Counted from the first letter of the stretch, positions 15,185 to 23,978 are shown. The stretch is DNA of 24,863 bases from an uncultured Collinsella sp. (GCA_900550815.1 URTW01000004.1:1-24863), one strand, 5' to 3'. Notes: a model not told the origin generated them from the sequence alone. Program-made: numbers and translations.

Positions 15185-17260
15185 CTAACGCAGGTAAGCC
15201 TTCGCATTGCTCAGGCTGTAGGCAATCGTTGAGCCGTTGTGCAGCAGTGACGACGCCTGCGGAGTAATCATGCCGGTAATACCCAATGCCAACAGCGCCG
15301 AGTTGGTGAGCATCACCTTGGAATACGAACTCGTCAGACGGTCGATAAGCCCCTGGCTCATGCGGCGCAGGCGCACGATCGCGGCGAGATCCGTGTCGGT
15401 CAGGATGATATCGGCGACCTCCTTGGCGATGTCGCTTCCACCGCCCATGGCCAGACCCACATCGGCCAAACCAAGCGCCGGTGAGTCGTTGACGCCGTCG
15501 CCCACCATGGCAACATGGCGCCCCTCGCGCTTAATCCGCTCCACATAGGCGTACTTGTCCTCGGGCAGCAGCTCGGCCTTAAACTCGTCGACGCCTGCCT
15601 CGCGAGCAATGCGCTCGGCCGTACGCTCCGAGTCGCCCGTGAGCATGACCACGTGCTTAACGCCCAACGCGTGCAAGTCGGCGATGGCCTCGCGGACCCC
15701 GGGCTTAAGCGGGTCCTCGATACCGAGCACGCCCACAACGGTGCCGTCGACCGCCAGATACAGCGGCGACAGCCCCTGCATCTGGAGCTCGATTTGCTCC
15801 TTAATGTCGGACTCGAGTTGCGCACCCTCATCCTCGAATACAAAGTGCGCGGAGCCGATGATGGCGCGACGCTCCTCAATGGACGAAGCGATGCCGTGTG
15901 CCACGATGTACTCGACCGCAGCGTGACGCTCGCGGTGCTCGAGTCCACGCTCGCGAGCAGCGTTGACGACGGCGCGCGCCACCGGATGCGGGAAATGCTC
16001 CTCCAGGCAGGCAGAAAGGCGCAGGACCTCGTCCTCGCTCCAGCCGTCGGTCGTGAGCACGCAAGCCAGGCGCGGCTGCGCCTCGGTCAGCGTACCGGTC
16101 TTATCAAACACAATGGTGTCGGCCTTGGCAAACGACTCAAAGTACTTCGCGCCCTTGACCATCACGCCCATCTTGGCAGCATCGCTCATGGCGGTCATGA
16201 CGGCGACGGAACCCGTGAGCTTGAGTGCGCACGAGTAGTCGACCATCAGCGCCGCCGAGGTCTTGATGAGGCTGCGGGTGGTAAGCGCAACCAGGCCCGC
16301 GAGCAGGAAGTTCCACGGGACGATCTTGTTGGCAAGGTCCTCCATATGCGACTGGCCCTCGGACTTGAGCGAGTCGGCCGTCTGCACGAGCGAGACGATC
16401 GAGCGGAGCTTGGTCTGAGCCGTATTGGCGCGCACACGCACCAAGATGCCGCCGTCTTCCACGACGGTGCCGGCGAACACGTCGTCGCCCACGCTGCGCT
16501 CGACGGCCAGCGGCTCGCCGGTCAGGGTCGCTTGGTTGACCATAGCGCTCCCCTGCTCGACAACACCGTCGATGCAAATGGACATGCCAGTGCGCACGGC
16601 GACCAGGTCGCCGGGCTCAAGCTCGGTCGCGGCAACGCTTACCTCGGTGTCGCCGACGACCTTCTGCGCCTTGTCGGGCACATCGAGCAGCGAGTTGATG
16701 AGCTCGTTTTCGCTCATGGCGCGGGTGTAGTCCTCGAGCAGCTCGCCCACGTTGAGTAGGAACATCGTCTGGCCCGCGGTGTCGACGTCGCGTTTGACGA
16801 ACGAGATGCCGATGGCCGAAGCGTCGAGCACGGGAACGGTCAGGCGCGGCCGCGCCAGCTCATGAAGGGCAGCGCGCAAAAATGCCATATAACCGGCCAC
16901 GACAAAGACCGCACGCAGCGGCGTAGGCAAGAACCAGCGACGTGCGTAATGGGCACCGACGAGTGTCGCCAGGTCCATAACGAGTATGTGCTTGCGCGGC
17001 TCGAGTTGCATCACGTAGCCCGACTTGGCATCGGCGATAGCTTGAGCATCGAGTGCGCCCAAGGCGTCGAGCACGCTCGCACGGCACGGCTCGTCGTACT
17101 CCAGCGCCATCTGGCCAATGCGGCCATACACGCGCACCTTGTGCACGCCATCGATGTCGCCGCCAAGCTTAAGAAGTGCATCGAGATCGCTCTCTGGCAC
17201 AGGACCCGCCAATTGAAGACGGGTCCTGCCGGGGATCTCGCTAATAATCGAGAATCTCAT
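15185..17260 (-). CDS. P1B-type metal-transporting ATPase with a non-standard SCAL motif
   Basis: A 691-residue ion pump. The N-terminal 70 residues (IPGRTRLQLAG...DGVHKVRVYG) look like a degenerate HMA domain without CxxC. Other parts are TLTGEPLAVE in the actuator domain (about 245), the phosphorylation site DKTGTLTEAQP (about 385), EEHFPHPVA, the HP motif of P1B nucleotide domains (about 423), and GDGVNDSPALG (about 588). Where copper and zinc pumps have CPC in the sixth membrane helix, this protein has VDYSCALKL (about 345): Ser replaces the first Cys, and Ala-Leu replace Pro-Cys. The transported metal is therefore unclear; Mn, Fe or Zn are possible. It is translated 18 bases after the DUF6110 gene with no strong ribosome binding site, so coupling is likely. 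Confidence 0.92.
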   Translation of the reverse strand: MRFSIISEIPGRTRLQLAGPVPESDLDALLKLGGDIDGVHKVRVYGRIGQMALEYDEPCRASVLDALGALDAQAIADAKSGYVMQLEPRKHILVMDLATLVGAHYARRWFLPTPLRAVFVVAGYMAFLRAALHELARPRLTVPVLDASAIGISFVKRDVDTAGQTMFLLNVGELLEDYTRAMSENELINSLLDVPDKAQKVVGDTEVSVAATELEPGDLVAVRTGMSICIDGVVEQGSAMVNQATLTGEPLAVERSVGDDVFAGTVVEDGGILVRVRANTAQTKLRSIVSLVQTADSLKSEGQSHMEDLANKIVPWNFLLAGLVALTTRSLIKTSAALMVDYSCALKLTGSVAVMTAMSDAAKMGVMVKGAKYFESFAKADTIVFDKTGTLTEAQPRLACVLTTDGWSEDEVLRLSACLEEHFPHPVARAVVNAARERGLEHRERHAAVEYIVAHGIASSIEERRAIIGSAHFVFEDEGAQLESDIKEQIELQMQGLSPLYLAVDGTVVGVLGIEDPLKPGVREAIADLHALGVKHVVMLTGDSERTAERIAREAGVDEFKAELLPEDKYAYVERIKREGRHVAMVGDGVNDSPALGLADVGLAMGGGSDIAKEVADIILTDTDLAAIVRLRRMSQGLIDRLTSSYSKVMLTNSALLALGITGMITPQASSLLHNGSTIAYSLSNAKAYLR

Positions 17261-17278
17261 AGTTTGTGCCTGGGAGCG

Positions 17279-17524
17279 TTACTCAGCTGCCTCGTCAGCA
17301 GCGGCCTCGCTCTGGGTGATGTAAGCAGCCTCGGCAACCATGTCATCGACATTGGCCTTGGCCTGCTCGACCATGTCCTGGTAGCCGTTCTTGATGCGCA
17401 TGCCGCACGCGATACCCTGCACGCAGGCATTCTTGACCGGAGCGCTGGTAAGCAGCTTGATGCCGGCCGTGCCAAGCAGAAAACCGCCACCGACAAGCAG
17501 GGTATTGAACGTCGACTTCTTCAT
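17279..17524 (-). CDS. DUF6110-type small membrane-anchored protein
   Basis: An 81-residue protein. It starts MKKSTFNTLLVGGGFLLGTA, a short hydrophobic segment that may anchor it, then GIKLLTSAPVKNACVQGIAC and an acidic, helical tail ending AAADEAAE. This resembles small proteins (DUF6110) found directly before P1B ATPases in Firmicutes and Coriobacteriia; the role is unknown and could be a regulator or metal chaperone-like partner. It has two cysteines, at residues 34 and 40. ATG at 17522-17524 is chosen because GGGAGAAG precedes it; the frame is open for 20 codons further upstream without support. It is the first gene of the operon, under the promoter at 17612-17640. Confidence 0.82.
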   Translation of the reverse strand: MKKSTFNTLLVGGGFLLGTAGIKLLTSAPVKNACVQGIACGMRIKNGYQDMVEQAKANVDDMVAEAAYITQSEAAADEAAE

Positions 17525-17609
17525 GTTGCTTCTCCCTTTTGCCGCATTGGACGCGGCACGGTGCCTCAGCACCCGAGTAAACAAGTTTGCTCGAGCACAC
17601 TTTTGGAAA

Positions 17610-17640
17610 ATAGTTTAGTTTATCTAACTATTAAGGTCAA
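17610..17640 (-). promoter_or_regulatory. Promoter with overlapping DtxR/MntR-like operator for the DUF6110-ATPase operon
   Basis: On the minus strand TTGACC (17635-17640), a 17-base spacer and TAAACT (17612-17617) form a good sigma-70 promoter. The spacer and -10 box carry an inverted repeat, ATAGTT (17610-17615) with AACTAT (17626-17631), with TTAG-N5-CTAA inside it. This resembles the TTAGGTTAGCCTAA type of site used by DtxR/IdeR/MntR repressors. Repression by a metal-bound regulator is inferred. Confidence 0.6.
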
Positions 17641-17681
17641 CAAAGGTTAACTTTTTGGAAACTATGGGGGTGAACTCAATA

Positions 17682-17706
17682 TGACAAAGGGACTGCCCCT
17701 TTGTCA
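17682..17706. repeat. Palindromic repeat TGACAAAGGG...CCCTTTGTCA, copy 1
   Basis: A 25-base near-perfect palindrome located five bases after the end of the ABC transporter gene. A second copy lies at 23979-24005. It could act as a transcription-end hairpin but has no T-run on either side. Confidence 0.75.
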
Positions 17707-17711
17707 CATTC

Positions 17712-19469
17712 CTACAGCTGCCAGTCCGCCGACTCCTTTTGCAGTGCGACCATACGGGCAAATTCTCCACCTGCTGCCTTGAGCTGCGCCGGAGCGCCCT
17801 GCTCGGCAACCACACCATCCTTGAGTACAACGATTTTGTCGGCATTTTCCACCGTACGCATACGGTGAGCAATAACGATAACCGTCTTGCCCGCGAGCAG
17901 GCGGGAAAGCGCCTGCTGAACCACGGTCTCGTTCTCGACGTCCAGGCTCGCCGTGGCCTCGTCCAAAAGGACGATGGGGGCGTCCTTAAGCAGCGCACGA
18001 GCGATGGAGATGCGCTGGCGCTCGCCGCCGGACAGCTTGGAGCCGTTCTCGCCGATCATGGTGTCGTAGCCCTGCGGCATGCGGTTCACGAACTCGTCGC
18101 AGTTGGCGGCACGCGCAGCCGCAAGCACTTCCTCATCGGTGGCATCACGACGCCCGAGGCGGATGTTCCCCATCACCGTGTCGTCAAAGAGCAGTACGTC
18201 TTGGAACACAATGGCGTAGTCGCGCAGGAGCACCTCGGGATCCACGCTCGCAACATCCACGCCACCCACGGTAACCTTGCCCGCGGTGGCATCCCAAAAG
18301 CGCGCGGCCAGGCGGCTCACCGTAGACTTACCGGAACCCGAAGGACCGACCAGTGCCGTAACTTCGCCTTCCTTGGCGGTAAAGCTCACATCGGTAAGAA
18401 CTTTCTCGCCGGCGCGGCCGTCCTCGCCCGCACCATAGCCAAATGCCACGTGATCGAACACCACATCGTGGCCCGCGGGCTCAAATTTCTCGCTGCCCCG
18501 CGCCACGGGCTCTTCCATGATGGAACGCATGCGCTTGGCAGACGACTCGGCGGCAAACAGCTCGGACATTAACATTAACGCCTGGTCAAAAGGCGCATAG
18601 ATGCGGCTCACCATAAGCAGGAAGGCAAACATCACCAAAAAGTCGACCTGCCCGGAGGCGACCATCGCGGCGCCCGTGACCAGCGTGGTGGCAATGCCCA
18701 GACGCAGGATGGCAAAGGCGGAGTTGACCAAAAGCCCGTTAGCGAGCGCGCCCTTGGTGGTCTCATGCTCCTCGGCATCGATCACGGCGTTGAGCCCCTC
18801 AAGATAATGGGCCTCCTGGTTGGTGGCGCGGATCTCGCGAACGCAGTCGAGCGTCTCTTGAATAGCCTCGGTAACCTTGACCTTCTCGGCGCGCACGCGA
18901 TCGAACACCGGAGTCATGGGGCCGCGTGTTAGATACAGCACGGCAAAGGCCACGGGAACGCTCCAAAACGCCGCGATCGCCAGCTGCCAGCAAAAGAACA
19001 GCGACGCCACGAACACAATGGCGCTTGCGATGATGGCGCCCCAAAGCTCTCCCAGCACGTGGCTGTAGGCGTGCTCCATGGCCTGGACGTCACCCATGAT
19101 GGTCTCGGTTAAATCGGCCAGATCACGACGACCAAAAAACGACAGCGGCAGTTTGCGCAAGCGCTCGGCAATCTCCATACGCTGCTTGCCGCACTCCTCG
19201 TAAAAGATGCAGTAGGTGTAGTAATACTGCTGCCAGTTAGAGGCAAAGAGCAACACGAAAAAGACCAGGAGGCCGCCCACGATCGGCAGGGCATCCGGCA
19301 GGTCGGCACCGGTGGCGAGATGCTCGACAAAGCCGGCCATAACCAGGAATAAAAAGCCCATGCCGGCCATGGTAATGAGATTGGTGAGCGTGGTCCAGAA
19401 AATGCCGCGTTTTACGCCGGCGACGCCTTTATCGGATAGGAAATACTTCTTTTGGAATGAGGCGAACAT
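17712..19469 (-). CDS. ABC transporter, fused permease and ATPase (second subunit of a heterodimer)
   Basis: A 585-residue half-transporter: six membrane helices in residues 1-320, then a nucleotide-binding domain. Walker A is LVGPSGSGKSTV (about 376), the signature LSGGERQRISIARAL (about 476), Walker B with catalytic Glu IVLLDEATASLD (about 500), and the H-loop VIAHRMRTV (about 534). All catalytic residues are intact. It starts at the base after the TAA of the first ABC gene, so the two subunits are translated together. Together with the divergent AraC-type gene the arrangement resembles ybtA-ybtPQ of the yersiniabactin locus, whose exporter-fold pair imports siderophores. A peptide or drug exporter is the main alternative. 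Confidence 0.93.
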   Translation of the reverse strand: MFASFQKKYFLSDKGVAGVKRGIFWTTLTNLITMAGMGFLFLVMAGFVEHLATGADLPDALPIVGGLLVFFVLLFASNWQQYYYTYCIFYEECGKQRMEIAERLRKLPLSFFGRRDLADLTETIMGDVQAMEHAYSHVLGELWGAIIASAIVFVASLFFCWQLAIAAFWSVPVAFAVLYLTRGPMTPVFDRVRAEKVKVTEAIQETLDCVREIRATNQEAHYLEGLNAVIDAEEHETTKGALANGLLVNSAFAILRLGIATTLVTGAAMVASGQVDFLVMFAFLLMVSRIYAPFDQALMLMSELFAAESSAKRMRSIMEEPVARGSEKFEPAGHDVVFDHVAFGYGAGEDGRAGEKVLTDVSFTAKEGEVTALVGPSGSGKSTVSRLAARFWDATAGKVTVGGVDVASVDPEVLLRDYAIVFQDVLLFDDTVMGNIRLGRRDATDEEVLAAARAANCDEFVNRMPQGYDTMIGENGSKLSGGERQRISIARALLKDAPIVLLDEATASLDVENETVVQQALSRLLAGKTVIVIAHRMRTVENADKIVVLKDGVVAEQGAPAQLKAAGGEFARMVALQKESADWQL

Positions 19470-21296
19470 TTAGGCCTCGCCTCCCTTCGTGACGGCGGCA
19501 TCCGCGGTCGCTGCAGTGATTTTCCAGCTCGCGGCCTGTTCGTATTCGGCCCACATCTTGGCATACAGACCCTCTTGGGACAGCAACTCGGCATGGGTAC
19601 CCGACTCCTGCACGCTGCCCTGGTTGAGCACCACGATTTGGTCTGCGCCCACTACAGTCGAGAGTCGGTGCGCAATCATAATGACCGTGCGACCCGCCGC
19701 CAGCTTGCTAAAGGCGCGCTGGATGAGCGCCTCGTTCTCGGGGTCGGCAAACGCCGTGGCCTCATCGAGCACCACGATAGGCGCGTCTTTAAGGATCGCG
19801 CGGGCGAGTGCCACGCGCTGGACCTCGCCGCCCGAAAGATATGCTCCACCGGCACCGAGCATGGTATTGATGCCCTGTGGGAGCTTGGCCACAATGTCGT
19901 CGCACTGAGCTGCGGAGAGGGCCGCACGCACTTCGTCGTCAGTGGCCGTAGGCTTGGAGGCGCGCACGTTATCGGCAAGTGTTTGCCGGAACAGCTGGTT
20001 GGTCTGGAACACAAAGGCAACCTGGTCCATAAGCTCGTGCGGATCCATATCGCGAACGTCCACACCGCCTACGAGCACTCGACCCGAGGAGACATCCCAA
20101 AAACGCGGGATCAGGCTTGCGCAGGTTGACTTACCGCCACCCGAGGGACCCACCAGGGCGAGGGTGCTACCAGCGGGAACGCTGAAACTCACATGGCTAA
20201 CGGCAGGTGCTTCGGCACCCTCGTACGTAAAGCTCACGTCCTCAAATCGCACGTCGCCGCCGGCAGGATGCTTGGGTTGCGCGGGCACGGAGAGCCGCTT
20301 GGAATCCATGACGCTTCGAATACGAGCCAGCGAATCGGCACTCATCTGAGAGGCCTCGCCCACAAACATGAGCTTGGTCATGGCCGTCGGCACCACGGCC
20401 GAAAATATCGCGTAAAACGTGAAGTTGGCCATAAAATGCGCGAAGTCCGTCTCGCCCGGCGCCAACAGCAACGCCACGGGCAACAGGAATGCCACAAGAC
20501 CATTGAGCGCGGTAAGGTTGAGTACCTGCGGACCTCGACAGAACGTGCCCGAATAGTTTTGTGCCATGTCGGCGTATTCGGCGATCGCATCGTGGAAAGC
20601 CTTAAAGGAGTAGACCGTCTGCTGAAACACCTTGACCACGGGGATGCCACGTACGTATTCGGTGCCGGTCTTGTTCATCTTGACCAGCGCTCCCATGTAG
20701 GCCTTCATAAACTCGCCGCCCTTGCCGCCCATCATGGCGGCCATGGCGCCAAACGAAATGGCCACCGAGATGAGGCATGCCGCGCCCAAGCGCCAATCGA
20801 GGGCGAAAAGCAGCACGAGCAAGCCCACGACCATGGCGACGGCGCCTGCGATATCGGGCAGCATGTGTGCGAGCAAAGTCTCGGTGGAGGCGGCGCACCC
20901 GTCTACAATGCGGCGCAGCTCGCCGGTGGCATGCGTGTCGAAGTAGCCGAGCGGCAGCTTAAGCAGGTGCTCGCTCGTAGTCTTGCGGATATTGGACGCG
21001 CAGCGAAACGCAGACAGGTGCGTGCACATGAGCCCCACGAAATAAGCTACGATGCTTGCCAGCGCAAACCCCACGGCCCACCAACCGTACATCGCGATGT
21101 TAGTGGCTTCGCTCCAGTTGGGCGCCACGGCGATCAGGTCGCGCGCGACAAGCCAAATGCACACGTACGGGCCAAAGCTCAGCAGCTGCGAGAGCGCCGA
21201 GAGCGCCATGCCCAAATACGTTAGGAATTTGCGGTCGCCGGCATACGCGAGCAGCTCGCCGATGCCTCCACCTTCCCTTTTTGATTCCTTTGCCAT
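19470..21296 (-). CDS. ABC transporter, fused permease and ATPase (first subunit of a heterodimer)
   Basis: A 608-residue half-transporter with an N-terminal membrane domain to about residue 330 and an ATPase domain: Walker A LVGPSGGGKSTCA (about 385), signature LSGGEVQRVALARAI (about 485), Walker B and D-loop IVVLDEATAFADPENE (about 508) and H-loop MIAHRLSTV (about 540). The D-loop AFAD instead of the usual SALD/ASLD is, from memory, frequent in the IrtAB/YbtPQ siderophore-import group. This supports import of an iron chelate or similar, though not firmly. The start ATG 21294-21296 (MAKESKREGGG) is preceded by AAAGGAA; an upstream reading from 21359 has no such site. It is divergent from the AraC-family gene, with a 114-base gap between them. 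Confidence 0.93.
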   Translation of the reverse strand: MAKESKREGGGIGELLAYAGDRKFLTYLGMALSALSQLLSFGPYVCIWLVARDLIAVAPNWSEATNIAMYGWWAVGFALASIVAYFVGLMCTHLSAFRCASNIRKTTSEHLLKLPLGYFDTHATGELRRIVDGCAASTETLLAHMLPDIAGAVAMVVGLLVLLFALDWRLGAACLISVAISFGAMAAMMGGKGGEFMKAYMGALVKMNKTGTEYVRGIPVVKVFQQTVYSFKAFHDAIAEYADMAQNYSGTFCRGPQVLNLTALNGLVAFLLPVALLLAPGETDFAHFMANFTFYAIFSAVVPTAMTKLMFVGEASQMSADSLARIRSVMDSKRLSVPAQPKHPAGGDVRFEDVSFTYEGAEAPAVSHVSFSVPAGSTLALVGPSGGGKSTCASLIPRFWDVSSGRVLVGGVDVRDMDPHELMDQVAFVFQTNQLFRQTLADNVRASKPTATDDEVRAALSAAQCDDIVAKLPQGINTMLGAGGAYLSGGEVQRVALARAILKDAPIVVLDEATAFADPENEALIQRAFSKLAAGRTVIMIAHRLSTVVGADQIVVLNQGSVQESGTHAELLSQEGLYAKMWAEYEQAASWKITAATADAAVTKGGEA

Positions 21297-21410
21297 GAGA
21301 TTCCTTTCTAACGGCTTGAGAGTTAACCGTAATGAACTTATCATTGCTGTGTTAGCCATGGCTCACAATCAAGCCAGGCGTGGACGTTTCTGCAAAGGAA
21401 AGGAACGCTT

Positions 21411-22415
21411 TTGCAAATACGGCGGGCAGCGACCGACATAACCGAGCTCTACGCACCGCAATTTGAGCAGTTTGGCCTGGAGCTTACCGGCAAGGGCGCC
21501 GTCTTTACTGGCGAGGTGGCAAACGATCGGGCGCACGGGCGCGCATGGATCATGCCCCTCTCCCCCACCTGCATCGTCATGGAGCATTTCATCACCCCGA
21601 CGCACGATATGTACCTGGCCGAATACACACCCGAACCATACGCCTGCGTGAGCGAAGTCAGCGCGCCCACACTTACATGCATGCCCGAGGCTGGCATAAC
21701 GCCCGCGAACCTCAAACCATTGCATGGACCGTGGCCAAACAATGCCGTTTGCAGCTTTATCCAAGATAGCTGTGGCGAGGAATTAAGCCCGCTGTTTGCG
21801 GGGGAGCTCTATCACTCATGCTCGGTGCTCTTTTTGCCTGGATATTTTGACGAACTGGAACACCGCTATCCCGCCGAGTTCATGGGAATCTTTGAGGCGT
21901 TTGCCGAGCCATGGCACGAGGAAGCGACGTCTGCCATCTGCCACGCGCTGCGCCGGATTAACGAGGACCGCGCCCGCACCGTAGGCGGACACGTCTATAT
22001 GCAGGGCATCGTGGAGACCATGGTCGCGGAGCTCGCCTGTTCGCGCGCGGCCCACAAGCAGGCGCGGCAGGCGGCAGACACACGCGTCAGCATAACCATT
22101 GCCGAAGAAGCAACGGCAATGATTGAGCGCGCGCTCGACAAAGGCAGACGTGTGGGTATCAACGAGGTGGCCGAGAGGCTCTACACAAGCCGCTCCAAAC
22201 TATGCGCCACCTTTAAGACCCAAACTGGCGAGTCCCTGGGCGCCTACATTCGCAGACGCCGCATGGAGCGAGCACAGGACCTTTTGGCCGATAGCTCGCT
22301 TACGATAGCGCAGGTGGCAGAGCGGCTCGACTACCCTCAGCAGGCCGCCTTCGCCCAAGCCTTCAAACAATACACCGGCATGACACCCACGGCTTGGCGA
22401 AGCAAGCATCGCTAA
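21411..22415 (+). CDS. AraC-family transcriptional regulator
   Basis: A 334-residue protein. The C-terminal 100 residues hold two helix-turn-helix units, GINEVAERLYTSRSKLCATF and LTIAQVAERLDYPQQAAFAQ, then FKQYTGMTPTAWR, the AraC/XylS family signature. The N-terminal 200 residues are a sensing domain that I do not recognise. The start is TTG at 21411, with AAAGGAAAGGAA upstream; no ATG lies close by. It is divergent from the ABC pair and would control it, as YbtA controls ybtPQ (inference). The gene converges on the ATPase gene with only 64 bases between them and no terminator that I can see. Confidence 0.92.
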   Translation: MQIRRAATDITELYAPQFEQFGLELTGKGAVFTGEVANDRAHGRAWIMPLSPTCIVMEHFITPTHDMYLAEYTPEPYACVSEVSAPTLTCMPEAGITPANLKPLHGPWPNNAVCSFIQDSCGEELSPLFAGELYHSCSVLFLPGYFDELEHRYPAEFMGIFEAFAEPWHEEATSAICHALRRINEDRARTVGGHVYMQGIVETMVAELACSRAAHKQARQAADTRVSITIAEEATAMIERALDKGRRVGINEVAERLYTSRSKLCATFKTQTGESLGAYIRRRRMERAQDLLADSSLTIAQVAERLDYPQQAAFAQAFKQYTGMTPTAWRSKHR

Positions 22416-22479
22416 GGCCCAAGCTCCCTGGCCGTAACGGAGCGGTAAATTAGCCGCCGCCCGTCAGCTCACCCAGGAT

Positions 22480-23844
22480 CTAAACGTCAAGATGCGCACA
22501 ATCAAGCGCCTTTTTGATAAGAGGGACAGATCGATCAGCCAAATACAACGGAATGTTGAGCACCCCGTCGTCGAGCTTTAGGTTCTTAAGTGAGTAGCGG
22601 ACCCTCAATGGAGTCGTCTCCGCATGCTTGTCGGCATAGTACTTAAGGCTCTTGGAATGAACGACCTCACCCGATTTGACCTCGACGGGAACGATTTCGT
22701 TTCCGACTTGAATCAAAAAATCGACTTCGTGCTTCGGCTTCTCGTTTGTCCAATAACGCGGAGCAGCATCTAACTGTGAAAGTAATGCCTGAAGCACATA
22801 GTTCTCGGCGAACGAACCTTTGAACTCCGAAAATATCGCATCCGAGATGGCAAAAGCGGACGCATCCAGCCTTGCCATGCGGCGCAGCAAGCCGACATCA
22901 AGACAGTAGACTTTAAATGCCTTGAGGTCATCGTACGCAGAGAGCGGCACACCACCGGCAGCATTAAGGCGAACCGCCGTGATCAGCCCAGCATCGGCAA
23001 GCCATTCCAGAGCATCCTCGTATTCTCGAGCACGAGCCCCCTCGCGCACCGCACCCCAAACGAACTTTTTGTTCTCGCGCGCCAACTGAGCTGGAATCGA
23101 GTTCCATATTTGCGAAAGCTTGGCGAACTGCGCACGGCCACCATGCTTGGCAAAATCGCGCTCGTAGGAATCCAAGAGATCAGACAACACCTTATCGACC
23201 TGAACGATATCGCCCGTCTCCACCCACCGGCCAAGAGCCTCTGGCATGCCGCCGCATGCAAAATAACGACGAAGATGCTCGACGAGACGGACATGGAAGA
23301 AATCGGGCACTGTCTCGATCTGATCCAGGCCGCCAAGGTATTCGTCGTAGTTTGCAGCGCCCTCGGCTTTCAGAAACTCGGAAAAGCTCATGGGGCGCAT
23401 CTCCATGAACTCGACCTTTCCCACCGGAAAAGCGCTGGTCTCACGGGACAAGCGAACGCCCAACAAAGACCCTGCGCATGCGACGTGATACTCGGGGGCC
23501 TCGTCACAGAAGTATTTAAGGGCGCCGACTGCAGAAGGACAATCCTGGATCTCATCAATAATAAGCAGCGGTTCGCCGGGATCGATAGGCTGTCCAAGTG
23601 CCAGGGAAAGATTTGAGATGATCCGTCGAGGATCGCGCGTACCTTCGAAAAACTGAGCGTACTCGCTCTGTACCCCAGGTGACGGCTCCTCGAGCGTCAG
23701 ATACACAAAATTGAGGTACGAGGTTCGGCCGAACTCCTTAAGCGCCCACGTCTTTCCAGCCTGGCGCGCCCCCTTAAGGATAAGCGGCTTACGATATTCT
23801 GACACTTTCCAAGCGTTAAGCTTGGCAATGATATCTCGCTGCAT
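22480..23844 (-). CDS. ATP-binding protein, AAA_14 plus DUF4143
   Basis: A 454-residue protein of a large, poorly understood prokaryotic family. Walker A is LILKGARQAGKTW (Lys31, Thr32), Walker B is LLIIDEIQD (Asp97, Glu98), and ACAGSLLG near residue 120 is the sensor strand. The C-terminal DUF4143 region holds KHEVDFLIQVGNEIVPVEVK (about 385-405), matching the D...ExK core of PD-(D/E)xK nuclease folds, although nuclease activity has not been shown for the family to my knowledge. The start ATG 23842-23844 follows GGGAGG. It is a lone accessory gene, preceded by a 73-base palindrome that could control it. These genes are often lost and gained between strains. Confidence 0.9.
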   Translation of the reverse strand: MQRDIIAKLNAWKVSEYRKPLILKGARQAGKTWALKEFGRTSYLNFVYLTLEEPSPGVQSEYAQFFEGTRDPRRIISNLSLALGQPIDPGEPLLIIDEIQDCPSAVGALKYFCDEAPEYHVACAGSLLGVRLSRETSAFPVGKVEFMEMRPMSFSEFLKAEGAANYDEYLGGLDQIETVPDFFHVRLVEHLRRYFACGGMPEALGRWVETGDIVQVDKVLSDLLDSYERDFAKHGGRAQFAKLSQIWNSIPAQLARENKKFVWGAVREGARAREYEDALEWLADAGLITAVRLNAAGGVPLSAYDDLKAFKVYCLDVGLLRRMARLDASAFAISDAIFSEFKGSFAENYVLQALLSQLDAAPRYWTNEKPKHEVDFLIQVGNEIVPVEVKSGEVVHSKSLKYYADKHAETTPLRVRYSLKNLKLDDGVLNIPLYLADRSVPLIKKALDCAHLDV

Positions 23845-23864
23845 GACCGAACCTCCCGCAAAGA

Positions 23865-23937
23865 AACTTCCGTAAACGTGATATTTCCCACATTTTACCC
23901 TAGGTAAAACGTGACATTTATCACATTTACGGAAGTT
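23865..23937. repeat. 73-base imperfect palindrome upstream of the DUF4143 ATPase gene
   Basis: The outer 12 bases (AACTTCCGTAAA, 23865-23876) are exactly complementary to 23926-23937. Pairing continues inward with about six mismatches to TTTTACC and GGTAAAA around a three-base loop. The arms also carry direct repeats of the form CGTGAYATTT-NN-CACATTT. It begins 21 bases before the ATPase start codon and may be an operator, a leader hairpin or a MITE-like remnant. Confidence 0.75.
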
Positions 23938-23978
23938 ATAAGCTCATTTCGCCACACTTTCATCACATTTATTGCAAT

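Noticed and set aside
15515..16759. A 414-codon plus-strand open frame opposite the P-type ATPase
   Set aside because: It is the antisense of a conserved ATPase core and its translation is low-complexity His/Asp/Val/Leu-rich, typical of a shadow frame.
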